From NCBI GenBank assembly GCA_004352715.1, contig SCFE01000027.1:1267639-1331638 (forward strand): a stretch of 64,000 nucleotides of DNA, in the 5' to 3' direction. How positions within the stretch are numbered: position 1 is the stretch's first letter; each line of letters begins with the position of its first letter. Origin of the DNA: Hofstenia miamia. Its lineage: Eukaryota > Xenacoelomorpha > Acoela. The translations under genes and the position numbers were made by a program. The notes beneath the pieces were generated by a model that made no database searches, was not told where the DNA came from, and saw only the letters and a program-made list of their open reading frames with translations. This document shows positions 1 to 10,560 of this stretch, one piece after another.

Positions 1-356
1 GGTTTTTTGGCACCCCTTCTCCCGAAAAGCCCATATTTCAACAAAATTCTTCTAATACTACTGGCGTGATATTTGTATCCATCTGCCCAGTCGTTTTTGA
101 GCTCCTTAGATGTTAGTTTCGGACACATTACTGAGAGGCGTCTAAGAATACTTTTCGATCTTTCGGTAGTTTTCGGTGCTCTGCCTGGCCCTTTCTTGCG
201 TTCAATCCTGCCGTCTTCTTTGTACGCCACAATAATACGATGCACAGAAGATTTTGAGACTAAAAGGTCTTTCGAAATTTTCGATTCAGAAAAGTTTTGA
301 AGGAATTTCTGAATGACCTTTTTCCTGGTTTCATCGCTGGTTTTCTTTGGACCCAT
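1..356 (-). CDS. Tc1-like transposase, N-terminal part, cut by window edge
   Basis: The minus strand is open from an ATG at 356 to the window edge, 118 codons without a stop. It begins MGPKKTSDETRKKVIQKF and has two helix-turn-helix stretches (about residues 10-50 and 65-115) joined by a basic GPGRAPK linker, which is the paired-like DNA-binding domain of Tc1/mariner transposases. The visible part ends in RRGAKK, just before the catalytic domain usually starts. Known role of the family: binding the terminal inverted repeats for cut-and-paste transposition into TA. The DDE catalytic part lies outside the window, so whether this copy is active cannot be judged. No TIR is recognised between 357 and 530. 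Confidence 0.85.
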   Translation of the reverse strand, partial: MGPKKTSDETRKKVIQKFLQNFSESKISKDLLVSKSSVHRIIVAYKEDGRIERKKGPGRAPKTTERSKSILRRLSVMCPKLTSKELKNDWADGYKYHASSIRRILLKYGLFGRRGAKK

Positions 357-532
357 AATTTCAATGCTTTCAGAATACGTGAATTCAAAGACTGTACGTT
401 TGAATGGCAATAAACACATGGCTAATGAAATATTTGTCAACGTTTGTTGGCAGGTGTTTAATTAGCGCGCAAATCGAGTGTTCACTTGCATGTTTAAACT
501 ACGTGTTGGTTCGGTTGCTACAAACAAAAGAG

Positions 533-555
533 TATATATATATATATATATATAT
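533..555. repeat. (TA)n microsatellite
   Basis: An uninterrupted TA run of 23 bases that directly precedes the inverted-repeat segment starting at about 553. Confidence 0.95.
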
Positions 556-635
556 TATTCCCTCGCTATTCGCGGGGGTTACGTTCTTTACTCACTCGCG
601 AATAGGGAAAACCCGTGAATATTGGATGCAGTTTT
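553..635. mobile_element. Possible pogo/Tigger-like element terminus
   Basis: The segment carries CTATTCGCGGGGG followed about 30 bases later by CGCGAATAGGGAAAACCC. This imperfect inverted repeat is of the kind found at the ends of pogo/Tigger-type DNA transposons. Only this end is visible and no partner terminus or transposase was found nearby, so the family name is inference. Confidence 0.3.
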
Positions 636-1955
636 TAAACGTCTACATGTATATATGTATGAGATTATATACGATACTAAATGCTTCCCTCACAATTTCT
701 AGAGACACTCCTACTCATTAACATAGGAATAATATAGTAATAATGTAGTTATATTGCATGTATCGTAAACACATTTTAATTTTGTACTGTATCAATATTT
801 TGATCAAAAAGAAATGTAAGTACAGGAGCACAGGCGCCGCGAGCAGGAGCAAGAGGGGGCAGCTGCCCCCCCCCTTCTTGGTGAGTTTTATCAACTCGAA
901 ATTCCGAGTACTTGATTTAAATAAATTTAAAATGTATTTACTATTGGCCTTAATGTATTGGAACATATTTTTACTGGATGAAATACATTTATACATTTTT
1001 CAATTCTAATGTATATAGATGTATACATGTAAATTATCTTATTAATACATAAAACACGCAATTATTTTTGTAGATCGTTATAAAAAATCTTTAATTCCTT
1101 AAACTAGGTTAAATCTTTGATTAATATCTAGAAAATAGTGGTGTTATTTTAAAATTTACTTCCATTTGAAATGCATTATATCAGATATAAAGTGTTCCTA
1201 TAATTGATTTCAAAATAGTTGAAGGTTGAAAATAAAATATAGGCCTATATTCTTATATTTTTACACACGGGATGTGAGATTAATGCATTCTAGCACATTA
1301 CTTCGGATAATCAAATGCTTGGAAAATAAGATCTCAATTCCTTGTTCTCTTTCAATTAAATTATTAAATTTCCCCAAAAAGGAATTGATTTGAAATATAA
1401 TATTTTTTCAACCAAAACAGGTTTCTGAAATATCACACTTCACACGTGCAAAACTTTTTGCCTCTTCTTGAGGAAGTGTCTCGCGACGCCCTTGTACAGG
1501 AGGACAGTAACACCGCATAGCATAGGAACCCATACTGTATTACTGTACGGTGAAGTCATTTTTTATGCGTACAACACATGTGTTATTGTTAAGACATATC
1601 TAGATTTAGCAATATTTAATATACTCTTCCTAATTTTCACCTTTGTGTAGCTGTAGACTTCAATTTGAATTACGCTTATATATTGTGCAATTTTTATAAA
1701 CTATCAAATATTTTGAACTGCATTATTCTTACAAAACCAATTTTTGATCTTCAATGTGTACGGGTGGGCCCATTACGTCTTGTGGATTGTTTTATAATTT
1801 TAGTGGCAGTAACATCCTGTGCTTAATCGATTATCAAAAATCGAATTGATTTGCACACTTCGGACCAATTATACCGTGGCCTTAATAATTTTTGTCTCAG
1901 TAGAGTTATTGATACTTTTACGTTATCACCCACTCAAATTGCAAAAATATGCTAG
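636..1955. other. No gene recognised
   Basis: Apart from the palindromic patch at 826-880, this is AT-rich sequence with only short chance open frames (the longest about 90 codons, low complexity). No splice-consistent exon and no RNA gene was seen. Confidence 0.6.
826..880. mobile_element. GC-rich palindromic patch, possible hAT-like terminus
   Basis: An isolated GC-rich patch in AT-rich surroundings contains a perfect 16-base palindrome, GGGGGCAGCTGCCCCC, at 855-870. Such patches are common at the ends of non-autonomous hAT elements. There is no partner TIR or target duplication to confirm it. Confidence 0.25.
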
Positions 1956-2514
1956 TTTATCAATATAATAATTATAGACCTAACCCAAACCATTTCCCTG
2001 ACCTTAACATTAACCCAAACAAGAACCCTAACCCTAAACTAAGCCAACTCACACCTTACTCCTAAACCAAACCATGCCCCAAACAATGTGTATAATGGAT
2101 ATGCAAATTTATTATTATTAGTAAGTTTCAATATGAATTATAAAATAATTATAATATCATACTATTAATATGCTAATTAGTGGTTCAACCACGAGGCTTA
2201 TATTTGTTTACAAAGCAATTATAGGATTTGGCAATGTTTATTCAATCAACAGCACCTTTTCCATCAAATCTTTCACGTAGCAACTTTGTTTCAAAGCCTT
2301 CCTAAAATGCTTTGCTTAGTTTGCATAATTTAAATTAATATGTTTTCATTGAGTCGCTCTATCATGTTGAAGAACATAGTATAATGTTAGGTTTATGGTT
2401 TGGGTTAAGATTAAGGTTAGTGTAGAATTTAGCTTAGTTAGAGTTGGGGTTAGGAGTTATGTTTTGGGTTAGGGTTAGTGTTAAGGTTATGATTATAATT
2501 ATTATGTTGATAAA
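1956..2514. mobile_element. Foldback-type element with CCTAACCC-like arms
   Basis: The outer arms TTTATCAATATAATAATTAT (from 1956) and the reverse complement of the segment ending at 2514 match at about 20 of 21 positions. Inside each arm is a degenerate tract of CCTAACCC/CTTAACC-type words, on the plus strand at about 1978-2066 and on the minus strand at 2386-2492. The whole thing is therefore a 559-bp inverted repeat with a short centre and no coding sequence. This is the architecture of a non-autonomous foldback/MITE. No target duplication was identified. Confidence 0.6.
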
Positions 2515-3593
2515 TTTGCTTATTTTTGGAAAAATTTGAGTGGTGGAGGTAACGCAAAAGTGCCGATTTATTTTTGTACTTTTTATATATTTTAATGTTT
2601 ACCATTTTGAATTTTAGAAAGCATTCACAAGTACATAATGGATCATCAAAGAAACAATAGCGTTCCTCTTTGCATAAACTCAAATTCAGTTGCCTACAAG
2701 AACTTTGCCAGCTCGACCGTCGCTAATGCACACGAGGTTTCAGTATCGCAGGTGTGGTGATTTGCGTCTCGCCCTTAATCAACCGTTAAATTTGGTGCTA
2801 CGATGTTTTATCTTTGTTTTTTACATTATCTTGTTTATTTAACACGATGCAGTATTTTTGTATATTTAATGTCCACCTAACTTTTATTCCATAGATGCTT
2901 TAACGTTGACTTTTTATTTATTTTATAGTTTTCAGAGTTTTCCATTGTTTATTTTATACAGTAGAGATACCTAAATGTAGCTTGATTTATATACTGTACA
3001 TATCTAACTCTGCAATATAAATCTTTTGTTGATGTCCAGTTTTATTAGCATGTTTGTAAAGTGCAAGTGGAAGCGAACCTGTAGCTTTTTAGTTTGCTCT
3101 TGTTTGAGTAGTATCATCCCATTTATTTCGCTTTCCACTTGTTGAAGGAGCTCATCGAGCTACTTGTTGTGTTCTTGCTATTTGTAAACTATATTTTGGT
3201 CAACAAAGAAGATAGTTTTTTACAGTGTATATATTTTCTTTGTTTTAAACTAAATTATTTTAATTCATGATTACGTGCCTTTGGTGTTGAGGTTAATCTG
3301 ATGTCTATCATTTCATTATGTACTAGATTAATGCACCTAAATGACTTTGGCTTTTACGTGCAAGCACACTTGAATTGAAAAGTTTATTTAATACCTTATA
3401 TCATTGAAATACAATCCGGTAACGACTCATAACTTGTTTGAAAAAATAAAGCTTCATATTTAAACAAACTAGTTTGTGTTATTATAAAATACAGATGTGC
3501 TTTGACTTTTTTTGGTTTGATAAATGCATGTTAAATGTTTCGCGGTTATTACAGTATTTCATTTGCTCTGATCATATTTCATAAATAGTTTTT
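2515..3593. other. No gene recognised
   Basis: A slightly GC-richer patch at 2695-2790 breaks otherwise AT-rich sequence. No domain-like translation and no repeat boundary was found. Confidence 0.55.
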
Positions 3594-4226
3594 TTGTGCG
3601 CGTTTATTGTACTAGTGTTCAGAAACGGATCCATTTCTGGGGTGTTTAATAGGAAATTTAGTTATATTTTGACATCAGAATTTTTCCGTTTTGGAAGTAA
3701 AAAATTTTTGCAATGTTTTTTACGAACCACTCTTCGCCCAACTCCAAATTTCTTAGTTCTAGCAAAGAGTTCAACAAAAACATCGCTAAAATACATTTAT
3801 TGTTATATTTGTATAATGTACGAACTAAATATACCGCTTTTCCGCAATATTGGAATATGCACTAATATTAATGTAACTCAATTTCTTAATTATAAGCCAT
3901 TGTTAGTCGTAATTTGTTTGGAGTTCAAAGTAATTACTCTGGTTGTAATTAAAATTAGTTATTGTTCCTTTAAAAAATTATATTCATTTCTGATTGCATT
4001 TTACGCACGCAGCTGCATTTTTTGCAAATTCTCTGCGCACTTTCTATTTATTAGACAACTAGTCTGGCCATGGTACGAATTTATTTGTATATGTGCTATT
4101 GTTTATAACAAGGGAGAGCACATGAGTGCGCTAATATTAGTCCGTCAGATATTACCATTCTGCTCTTTATATTGGTTGAGGCAACATTTTTTCTGTAGTC
4201 GATTACTTACCATTGCTTTATGCTAA
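3594..4226 (+). CDS. Long open frame of doubtful reality
   Basis: The plus strand is open for 210 codons to the stop at 4224-4226, which is unusual by chance in DNA this AT-rich. The translation is rich in F, I, L, C and Y with several hydrophobic stretches. It resembles no family I know. The first in-frame ATG lies only at 3816; the frame before that opens on TTG. It could be a decayed membrane-protein exon, part of an unrecognised mobile element, or chance. No convincing splice sites or upstream signals were found. Confidence 0.2.
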   Translation: MCAFIVLVFRNGSISGVFNRKFSYILTSEFFRFGSKKFLQCFLRTTLRPTPNFLVLAKSSTKTSLKYIYCYICIMYELNIPLFRNIGICTNINVTQFLNYKPLLVVICLEFKVITLVVIKISYCSFKKLYSFLIAFYARSCIFCKFSAHFLFIRQLVWPWYEFICICAIVYNKGEHMSALILVRQILPFCSLYWLRQHFFCSRLLTIALC

Positions 4227-4849
4227 ATTGCATGGATACCTCTAATTCTTAAGTTACCAATGCTTCCAAATTTACTACCAATATCACTCTTAAATTGAAA
4301 TAGTTGAATTTCAAATTAAAATTGCTGGACTTCACATTTGTTAATTTTGGGTTCGTTGCTCTGGACAAATTTTTTCATCGTGGGAGTTGTCTCGAAATTT
4401 TTGTCCCAGGATAACATGAAGTTCAGCAATATAAATATATAAGAAAGAAAATATCTATATTTTGAGTTGTTTTCTACACCATAAATAGCGTCAAAAATAA
4501 ACAAATACATCCAAAAATTCATATTTATCAAAAGCGAAATACTAGCTTGGGTTATGGCGAATTTGGAGGCGATCTATTGAATAACCAATATATAAAACGT
4601 CGTCATTTGTATTCAAGAATTCTATTTGTATAACTAAGAAAGTATTTAATATTCCGTTGCTAATTTATTAATTTGTTTATACACAGTAATTTTTTCAATA
4701 AAGTCTCTGTTGCATTCAATTAAGTCGATTTGATTTCAATGAAGTCTGTGTTGCATTAAATACTTCCTTATGTTTGTTCTAGAAATATATCAATAGTAAG
4801 GTAGGCATGATATATTACGAGACATTAATTTCAAATATGTTTGAATTAA
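4227..4849. other. No gene recognised
   Basis: AT-rich sequence with short open frames only. A phrase about tgaagtctgtgttgcatt recurs at 4701 and 4739 (short direct repeat). Nothing else supported. Confidence 0.55.
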
Positions 4850-5113
4850 ATGAAACACAAATGTAATGAAAAAAATATTGTGGATCGTCTCTGTATCTTA
4901 GACAATGCTAAGATATATCATGTTAGACTGATCTCGTGGGATGGTTTTCTTCCTTTCTGCTTGCCGCCTCACTGCACTTCTCTCAGTCCTATTGAGAATT
5001 GTTTTGCAAAACAGAAGAACGACAAATTTAGGCCACAATCATCGAATGAAACTCAATTTAACAATTCAATAGAAAATGACTTTGTTGTGATTACATCTGA
5101 AGATTGCGAATGA
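4850..5113 (+). pseudogene. Tc1/IS630-type DDE transposase, C-terminal remnant
   Basis: The 87-codon frame contains LDNAKIYHVRLI followed by LPPHCTSLSPIENCFAKQK. These correspond to the second catalytic Asp block (typically DNA.IH) and the Glu block (typically LPPYSP.LNPIE) of DDE_3/Tc1-IS630 transposases. Thirty residues separate the Asp and Glu, fewer than the roughly 34-35 usual in the group, so a few codons appear lost. The N-terminal HTH region and first Asp are not recognisable upstream. It is a fossil fragment; the assignment rests on these two motifs. Confidence 0.65.
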
Positions 5114-5344
5114 TATTATAGGAATATGCTTAGGTACATAAATAAATCAGCAAACCGGGAGGAAATCAATAATAAATAATTTGTTTATATCGTTTCTAGT
5201 CGTTCTTTACACTTAAATTTGATATAAATTCTTGGAGATGGAGAAGTTTTTACGACCATCCGTTCTCAGTCCCAATTAGTTGTTAGATAATCATGGAAAT
5301 CAATTTTGGGAAGCTTTCCTCAATAATTTTTGATGAAATTTGCA

Positions 5345-5640
5345 GTGCTACAGAAGCTCAAGAGTTGTCTTTATTGATGAACATTGGTGGTATTGACATT
5401 TTTAACATTGTTTGTGATGTTGCAACATACAGCGATGCCCTATAATCCTTAAGGAACAAATTTATCAAGCCCCCAAAGACTGTTTATGCTCGGTATCTTC
5501 TTGCAACACATAAGCAAAAGGATGGCCAATCAAAAAATGAATTCTTACAGGTTTGCCATCCGTTATCTCATGCAACTCATGAGATCTATGCATTCGAAAA
5601 ACAACAAATTTGATTCATCACAAGACCAGAAAAATTCTAT
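5345..5640 (+). pseudogene. LTR-retrotransposon gag remnant
   Basis: One frame reads KFIKPPKTVYARYLLATHKQ followed by KDGQSKNEFLQ, matching the gag segment of Ty3-like and related LTR elements in which a phrase like ARxxLATRxQxxGESxxEFLQ is typical. A stop codon sits just upstream (around 5442) and the frame breaks soon after, so the copy is dead. No LTR, protease or pol sequence was found beside it. The class is inferred from this one motif. Confidence 0.5.
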
Positions 5641-5735
5641 GTTAAAATTATTAAGCCAAGTTTCCGAAATTTGCAAATTAACTTACCAAATTTCAATATT
5701 CAATGCTTTTAGTTGATAAATTTTGAAAGTTTATG

Positions 5736-5751
5736 TATATATATATATATT
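5736..5751. repeat. (TA)n microsatellite
   Basis: Short TA run just after the gag remnant. Confidence 0.9.
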
Positions 5752-6379
5752 TTAATCAAGTATTTGATGTGAAACTGGGTTATTTTCTATTTCGGACATT
5801 ATCAAAAAGTCTTCTAGTATGCCTAGATCCTATATGAAACAGTTAAAGAATATCAAAGAAATGAAACGCTCTAACTTTTTGTAATACAGCTGATAATGTA
5901 GGACTTCATTATTATTAGAAATGTTGTGTCGAGTAGAGAAAATCACAATTAGGGTACCGATTTTTTAATAACAACCGCCTAATTTAAGTGTTAATAAGTA
6001 ATCAATATAATAATAGAAAAAGGTAATCATTTTAGAAAGTGTGTAAGATGATTATGTTGTAGAACCTGTTACAGTCGTCAGTGACCTTGAAATAATTATT
6101 TTTGAATATATTTTTTTAGCTTGATGCATGAGATTTGGGTTGATTGGTGGCAATTTGCTTAGGAGATGGCGGTAATTGATTTGCTTCAGCGTTGATCGAA
6201 ATAATTGTGCTTTGGGAGGGCTAAAAGTTGTTTTTTAACCCCCCCCCTCCCCACGGAAAGGAGGCACATCTTTTCCAAAAAACTTGCGTGTTGAAAAAAA
6301 ACAAACTTGCAAAAAGTTTTTTGTTATATTTTTTAATTCTGTTTAATTTTTGAAAAATATTTTTGATTCTGGAAAAAAA

Positions 6380-6560
6380 TATTTAAACTCTTATAACTAA
6401 AAAAATAAAGAAGATATCGATAATCTGAAGGCACTACAAAATATAAACGCTGTGACCTTTGGGTTTGGGAGGTCTAGTTAAATATCAAGAAACAGTTAAA
6501 GTTCGTTGCTGACCCCATGGATTTAAACCTTGAACATTAGGCCTGCAGAGAATTAAATTT
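6380..6560. repeat. Dispersed repeat 'CGCTTATAACT' family, copy 1
   Basis: The order 'ctTATAACT..AAA', 'ATCTGAAgGCac', then 'ATATCAAGAAACaGTcAAAGTTC' and a GGagagAATT-type end is shared with 21670-21960 and partly with 8695-8830 and 31420-31465. It is an unclassified interspersed repeat, possibly a SINE or MITE; no coding content. Confidence 0.5.
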
Positions 6561-7019
6561 TTTTCGATAAAATGGAAATATTCAGCGTAAATTTTTTATC
6601 TTTTCAAATACTTTAGGCACAAATTTCACTTAATAATCTTTACTTTTGCTAATAATTTCTATGGAACAATCTAAATCAAATTGGGAAATTAACGGCTTGT
6701 CTCCTGTAATAAATTTGTCAATTAAACTATTTTGAGGGTTGAATGACATCTGACAAAAATATAAATTTGTTTTGTCAATGAATCAATTAATTTAGTTTTT
6801 TCACACAAGATTTGTCAACTCTGACGAAACCAATCGACAAAATAGTTTAATTGAAACATTCTGTTGCTTGAATAAAATTTGTTCTGTTAATTTTTTTGAT
6901 TAACGAGTCTTTTAATGGAAGAGCTTTAAATCTTGAACTTTGAATAATGAGTTTCATGTTCTTGAGAGTGCTTCTTTCTACAAATTGTTTAATAACTAGC
7001 TTAGCTGGGAAAAGTCATA

Positions 7020-7022
<3 letters not shown>

Positions 7023-7054
<32 letters not shown>

Positions 7055-7057
7055 CAC
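7023..7057. repeat. (TA)n microsatellite abutting an assembly gap
   Basis: TA run to 7053 followed by GCAC and then Ns. The same TA/GCAC motif reappears after the gap at 7260-7289, suggesting the gap lies inside a TA-rich repeat. Confidence 0.9.
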
Positions 7058-7259
7058 NNNNNNNNNNNNNNNNNNNNNNNNNNNNNNNNNNNNNNNNNNN
7101 NNNNNNNNNNNNNNNNNNNNNNNNNNNNNNNNNNNNNNNNNNNNNNNNNNNNNNNNNNNNNNNNNNNNNNNNNNNNNNNNNNNNNNNNNNNNNNNNNNNN
7201 NNNNNNNNNNNNNNNNNNNNNNNNNNNNNNNNNNNNNNNNNNNNNNNNNNNNNNNNNNN
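7058..7259. other. Assembly gap, 202 N
   Basis: A run of Ns with TA microsatellite on both sides; no sequence information. Confidence 1.
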
Positions 7260-7285
7260 TATATATATATATATATATATATATA
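7260..7285. repeat. (TA)n microsatellite
   Basis: Right flank of the gap ending at 7259. Confidence 0.95.
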
Positions 7286-7997
7286 GCACTGTGAAATAAC
7301 ATATTAAAGAAATTGACTAAAATTTGCGTATAATAGAATAAGATATTCATGTAAATTCGGTAGGCTGATAAGTCATAGATCTGGAGGCATCAAGGTTATA
7401 TTTTTTGTCAAAAGAAAAAATGAGACATATGCTAATAAAGTCTTAAGAATGACTTGCCATTAGAAATTGTAATGTCTTCGGCTTTCATGTAGACTGCGTT
7501 GCGTTTCCACATACTAATTAATTTCGCAGTAGTTCAACCTTCCTAATAAAAATCTTTGTATTTTTGCATATTATTCAGAGCGTTACTGCTATCTGCATGT
7601 GGGATCGAATTGGTCATCAATTATGAGCACAGATTTCTGCGAATTTTTCTGCATTGAGTATGTAAGTGATATATGAATATGTGGTATTGATGGATAATTT
7701 AAAACTATTAAGGTGAATTTTTATCTAGGGCAGGGAGTAGAATTTAGTATATGGTTTCTGTATAAGTCAAATATTTACTCAAATATTTACTACAAATATC
7801 CAGGGCTCATTTTAACCAGATTCCAAATTTATTTATTTAGCAGTTAATTCAGCTGGAAAACAATATATTAGAGGAAATAATAGCAATGTTTAAGATTGCT
7901 AAGACATTCAATAGCATTAAATATTTCTGTTTCAACATGGGACAATAAATATAAATTTTCAGGCATTATGCGAAATCTATGCATGATATATATATAT

Positions 7998-8151
7998 NNN
8001 NNNNNNNNNNNNNNNNNNNNNNNNNNNNNNNNNNNNNNNNNNNNNNNNNNNNNNNNNNNNNNNNNNNNNNNNNNNNNNNNNNNNNNNNNNNNNNNNNNNN
8101 NNNNNNNNNNNNNNNNNNNNNNNNNNNNNNNNNNNNNNNNNNNNNNNNNNN
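7998..8151. other. Assembly gap, 154 N
   Basis: Flanked on both sides by TA repeats (7986-7997 and 8157-8187). Confidence 1.
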
Positions 8152-8153
8152 AA

Positions 8154-8156
<3 letters not shown>

Positions 8157-8187
<31 letters not shown>
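8157..8187. repeat. (TA)n microsatellite
   Basis: Follows AAAAAA at the right edge of the gap. Confidence 0.95.
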
Positions 8188-8192
<5 letters not shown>

Positions 8193-8689
8193 TAGGCATT
8201 TCATGAAATTCTTAAATACACAACCTTACTGTTACATATTTATAAAAAAAAAGTTTTTTCGTTTCTTTAATAAACATATACAAGTAAGTAATAGAACTAA
8301 AAATCTGCATAGTAAATGTAATTGAAAAATTTTATGGTACACAACATTGGAATAATATAGATCTAGAAGTCAGAAACGAATAAAATAATTTTTGATACGT
8401 AACCAAATGCAAATTGAAAATATCGACAGGATTGCAAATAACTTAATAAATCCATGTTTGCAATAAAAAAAGTGTAGTATATTCTAAACTTTTGGAAATA
8501 TGCTGGAAATTTAGTAAATACTGTGCATGCGTAATGTATTTATTGTTTTATGCAATAAATTTGCGTTGTTCTGAGGAAATCATGTAATTCATGATTAGAG
8601 CATGGAAGAGTTGTATGAGAGGCATTTACAACACCAATGACAATCTTATTCATAATACGCTTAATATGATCAAAAAATCTAGGAATTTT

Positions 8690-8835
8690 TTCAAAATCTG
8701 TGATGATTTTCCCAAATTAAACGCTTATAACTTAAGCAAAAAATGCAGATATTAAAAATCTGAAAACGCCACTTAAATTCGCGATCTGACTTTAAGCACA
8801 GCGCGCCTGGACGGGGCTTTAGAAAAGAAAACATT
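8690..8835. repeat. Dispersed repeat 'CGCTTATAACT' family, copy 2
   Basis: Contains AAACGCTTATAACTTAAGC, then ATCTGAAAaCGCCAC and a GC-rich segment ending GCACAGCGCGCCTGGACGGG. The same landmarks in the same order occur at 21670-21850 (GCACGGCACGCCTCAATGGG). Confidence 0.55.
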
Positions 8836-9346
8836 TCTCATTGAAAAAAATTTATTTGCATGTGCTTCAGGTACAAGACAAACTTTGGGTCAAATCTTCA
8901 TGATTGACTTAGCGAGCCCAACCCCATAAATGTGTCCATGTAAAAGGCTTTCAATATTTCTTAACAGTTTTGAATACAATTGTTAAAAAATGTGGACAAA
9001 TTGATTTCTGACGTAAAATGTACCCTAGTAGAAACAGGTTTAACAAACGAAACAACATAAGAAACAAAATAAAGCGCGTTATGTAACATAAAATATTTTA
9101 TTCCTAATTCATTAAAGTTATTAAAAGTAGAGGAGAACTACTTTAGCAATATGCAATAATAGTTGTAGCAAACTAAACCGTCAATAATGTTAATCTATCA
9201 ACAAAATATTTCACATTCTGGTTTTGAATTTTTAGTTCAACTTTCAGATAAACTGAATACTTATATTCGAAAACAAAAACCAATTTTAAAATTGATAACA
9301 TGATGTAATCCTATATTTTAGTTCAATTTCAATAAAAATTTACCAA

Positions 9347-9385
<39 letters not shown>

Positions 9386-9937
9386 GATAAAAAGTTCATG
9401 TGAATCTGTACATAACAGCAAATGTAATTGTGAATAAAAGAACAAACATTAATTTAAAGTAATTGAAATTAATAGAAACTGAAACGTAGTTTACGTAATT
9501 TCATAAGAAGACGTGTTTATTTTAATCACATGAGTGTTAACTAAATGTAACAATTTATTTATAGCACAACGATTTATTCCCTTAAGTTTAGCAGACATCG
9601 CATTTAATTTATTTATTGGATTTCTGAGAGACTATTGCCGACACTCCCGATTTTTTTTCGAGCAGTTTAGTTTTTCAATTACTTGTAGTTCACCATAAAC
9701 TGCTATTAAGGTTTCATCGTAAATTGTCAAAAGTCAATCTGTCCTGTAAGGGCTGTACTGAATACGATTCTCTTAGGGTTTCAAAAGATAATAAAAACAA
9801 TTTAATTGTAATGAAACAAGATGTTACAGACGTAATATTGAACAATAAAGTATACCTGTCTGCAGTCGCCTTTTAATCCGTATAAATTGCGTACTTTGAT
9901 TTTTTCATATTTAATGTTAGTCTAAGTAATATTATGA
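8836..9937. other. No gene recognised
   Basis: AT-rich intergenic sequence including a (TA)n run at 9353-9383. No coding or RNA signal seen. Confidence 0.55.
9353..9383. repeat. (TA)n microsatellite
   Basis: Pure TA run of about 31 bases. Confidence 0.95.
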
Positions 9938-9964
9938 ATAAGATAAGATAAGATAAGATAAGAG
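9938..9964 (-). repeat. (TCTTA)n tail of a LINE
   Basis: About five units of AGATA on the plus strand (TCTTA on minus). On the minus strand it directly follows AATAAAGATTC, so it sits where the short 3' tandem tail of CR1/L2-type LINEs is expected. Confidence 0.75.
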
Positions 9965-10560
9965 AATCTTTATTCAAATAAATGTCAACAATTAAATAAC
10001 TGATAATTTATTTGAATAGCGTCATTAAATTCACAAAAACACATATATACAATTCACATAAATTACAAAAGAAATCTTGCAGGCTATGGATAAATTACTA
10101 TAGTACTATTTTAATAACGAGTTATAGTATAGTCATTGTTATAAAATTTGTATCCTAGCCATGATTTTCCAGAAATATATTTTTGCTTAAGGAAGATTTT
10201 TAAATGCTTTTTAAAAGGTTTCAATTTTTCAATATTTTTAATTTCTTTAGGTAGCAAATTCCAGGTTCGAATGGCGACATTAATGAAGGATTTCTTTAAA
10301 ACATTCTTCATATACTTAACGCATGTAAAAAGCTTTGATCTTGAATTCTGTTTATGAATAAATCCCGGTATTTTAATCGTATTATAAGGTGGTAGGTTTC
10401 TGATTAGTTTGAAGAATGTCAGAAGGGTATTTAACATAACTAGTTGTTTTGGAAAAAGAATTGACCTAGAAATGTACTGTTTGGTTTGCGATGAGTTTTT
10501 CGTTGTGATATTTAATGCCCATCTTAATTGAACATTAAGTTTTTTATAAAGCACTTCGTT
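9938..10560 (-). mobile_element. LINE (CR1/L2-like) 3' end: RT C-terminus plus tail
   Basis: The 147-codon minus-strand frame (10554-10111) reads KKSFINVAIRTWNLLPKEIK followed by KLKPFKKHLKIFL. This is the conserved C-terminal tail of CR1/L2/jockey-type ORF2 proteins (typically a W(N/S)xLPxxI...FKxxLK pattern). The last 147 residues are open without a stop, the catalytic RT core is missing upstream (5' truncation), and a poly(A)-signal-like AATAAAG plus a TCTTA tail close the copy. A related copy lies at 46510-48890 (shared SFIN.AI..WN and GYK(F/Y) phrases). Confidence 0.75.

Noticed and set aside
2015-2055. CCTAACCCTAAC looks like telomere repeat
   Set aside because: The words are degenerate and mirrored on the opposite strand at 2390-2492 inside a bounded foldback element, so this is not a chromosome end.
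7015-8204. Open frames of repeated Ile-Tyr around the gaps
   Set aside because: They are translations of TA microsatellites and Ns.
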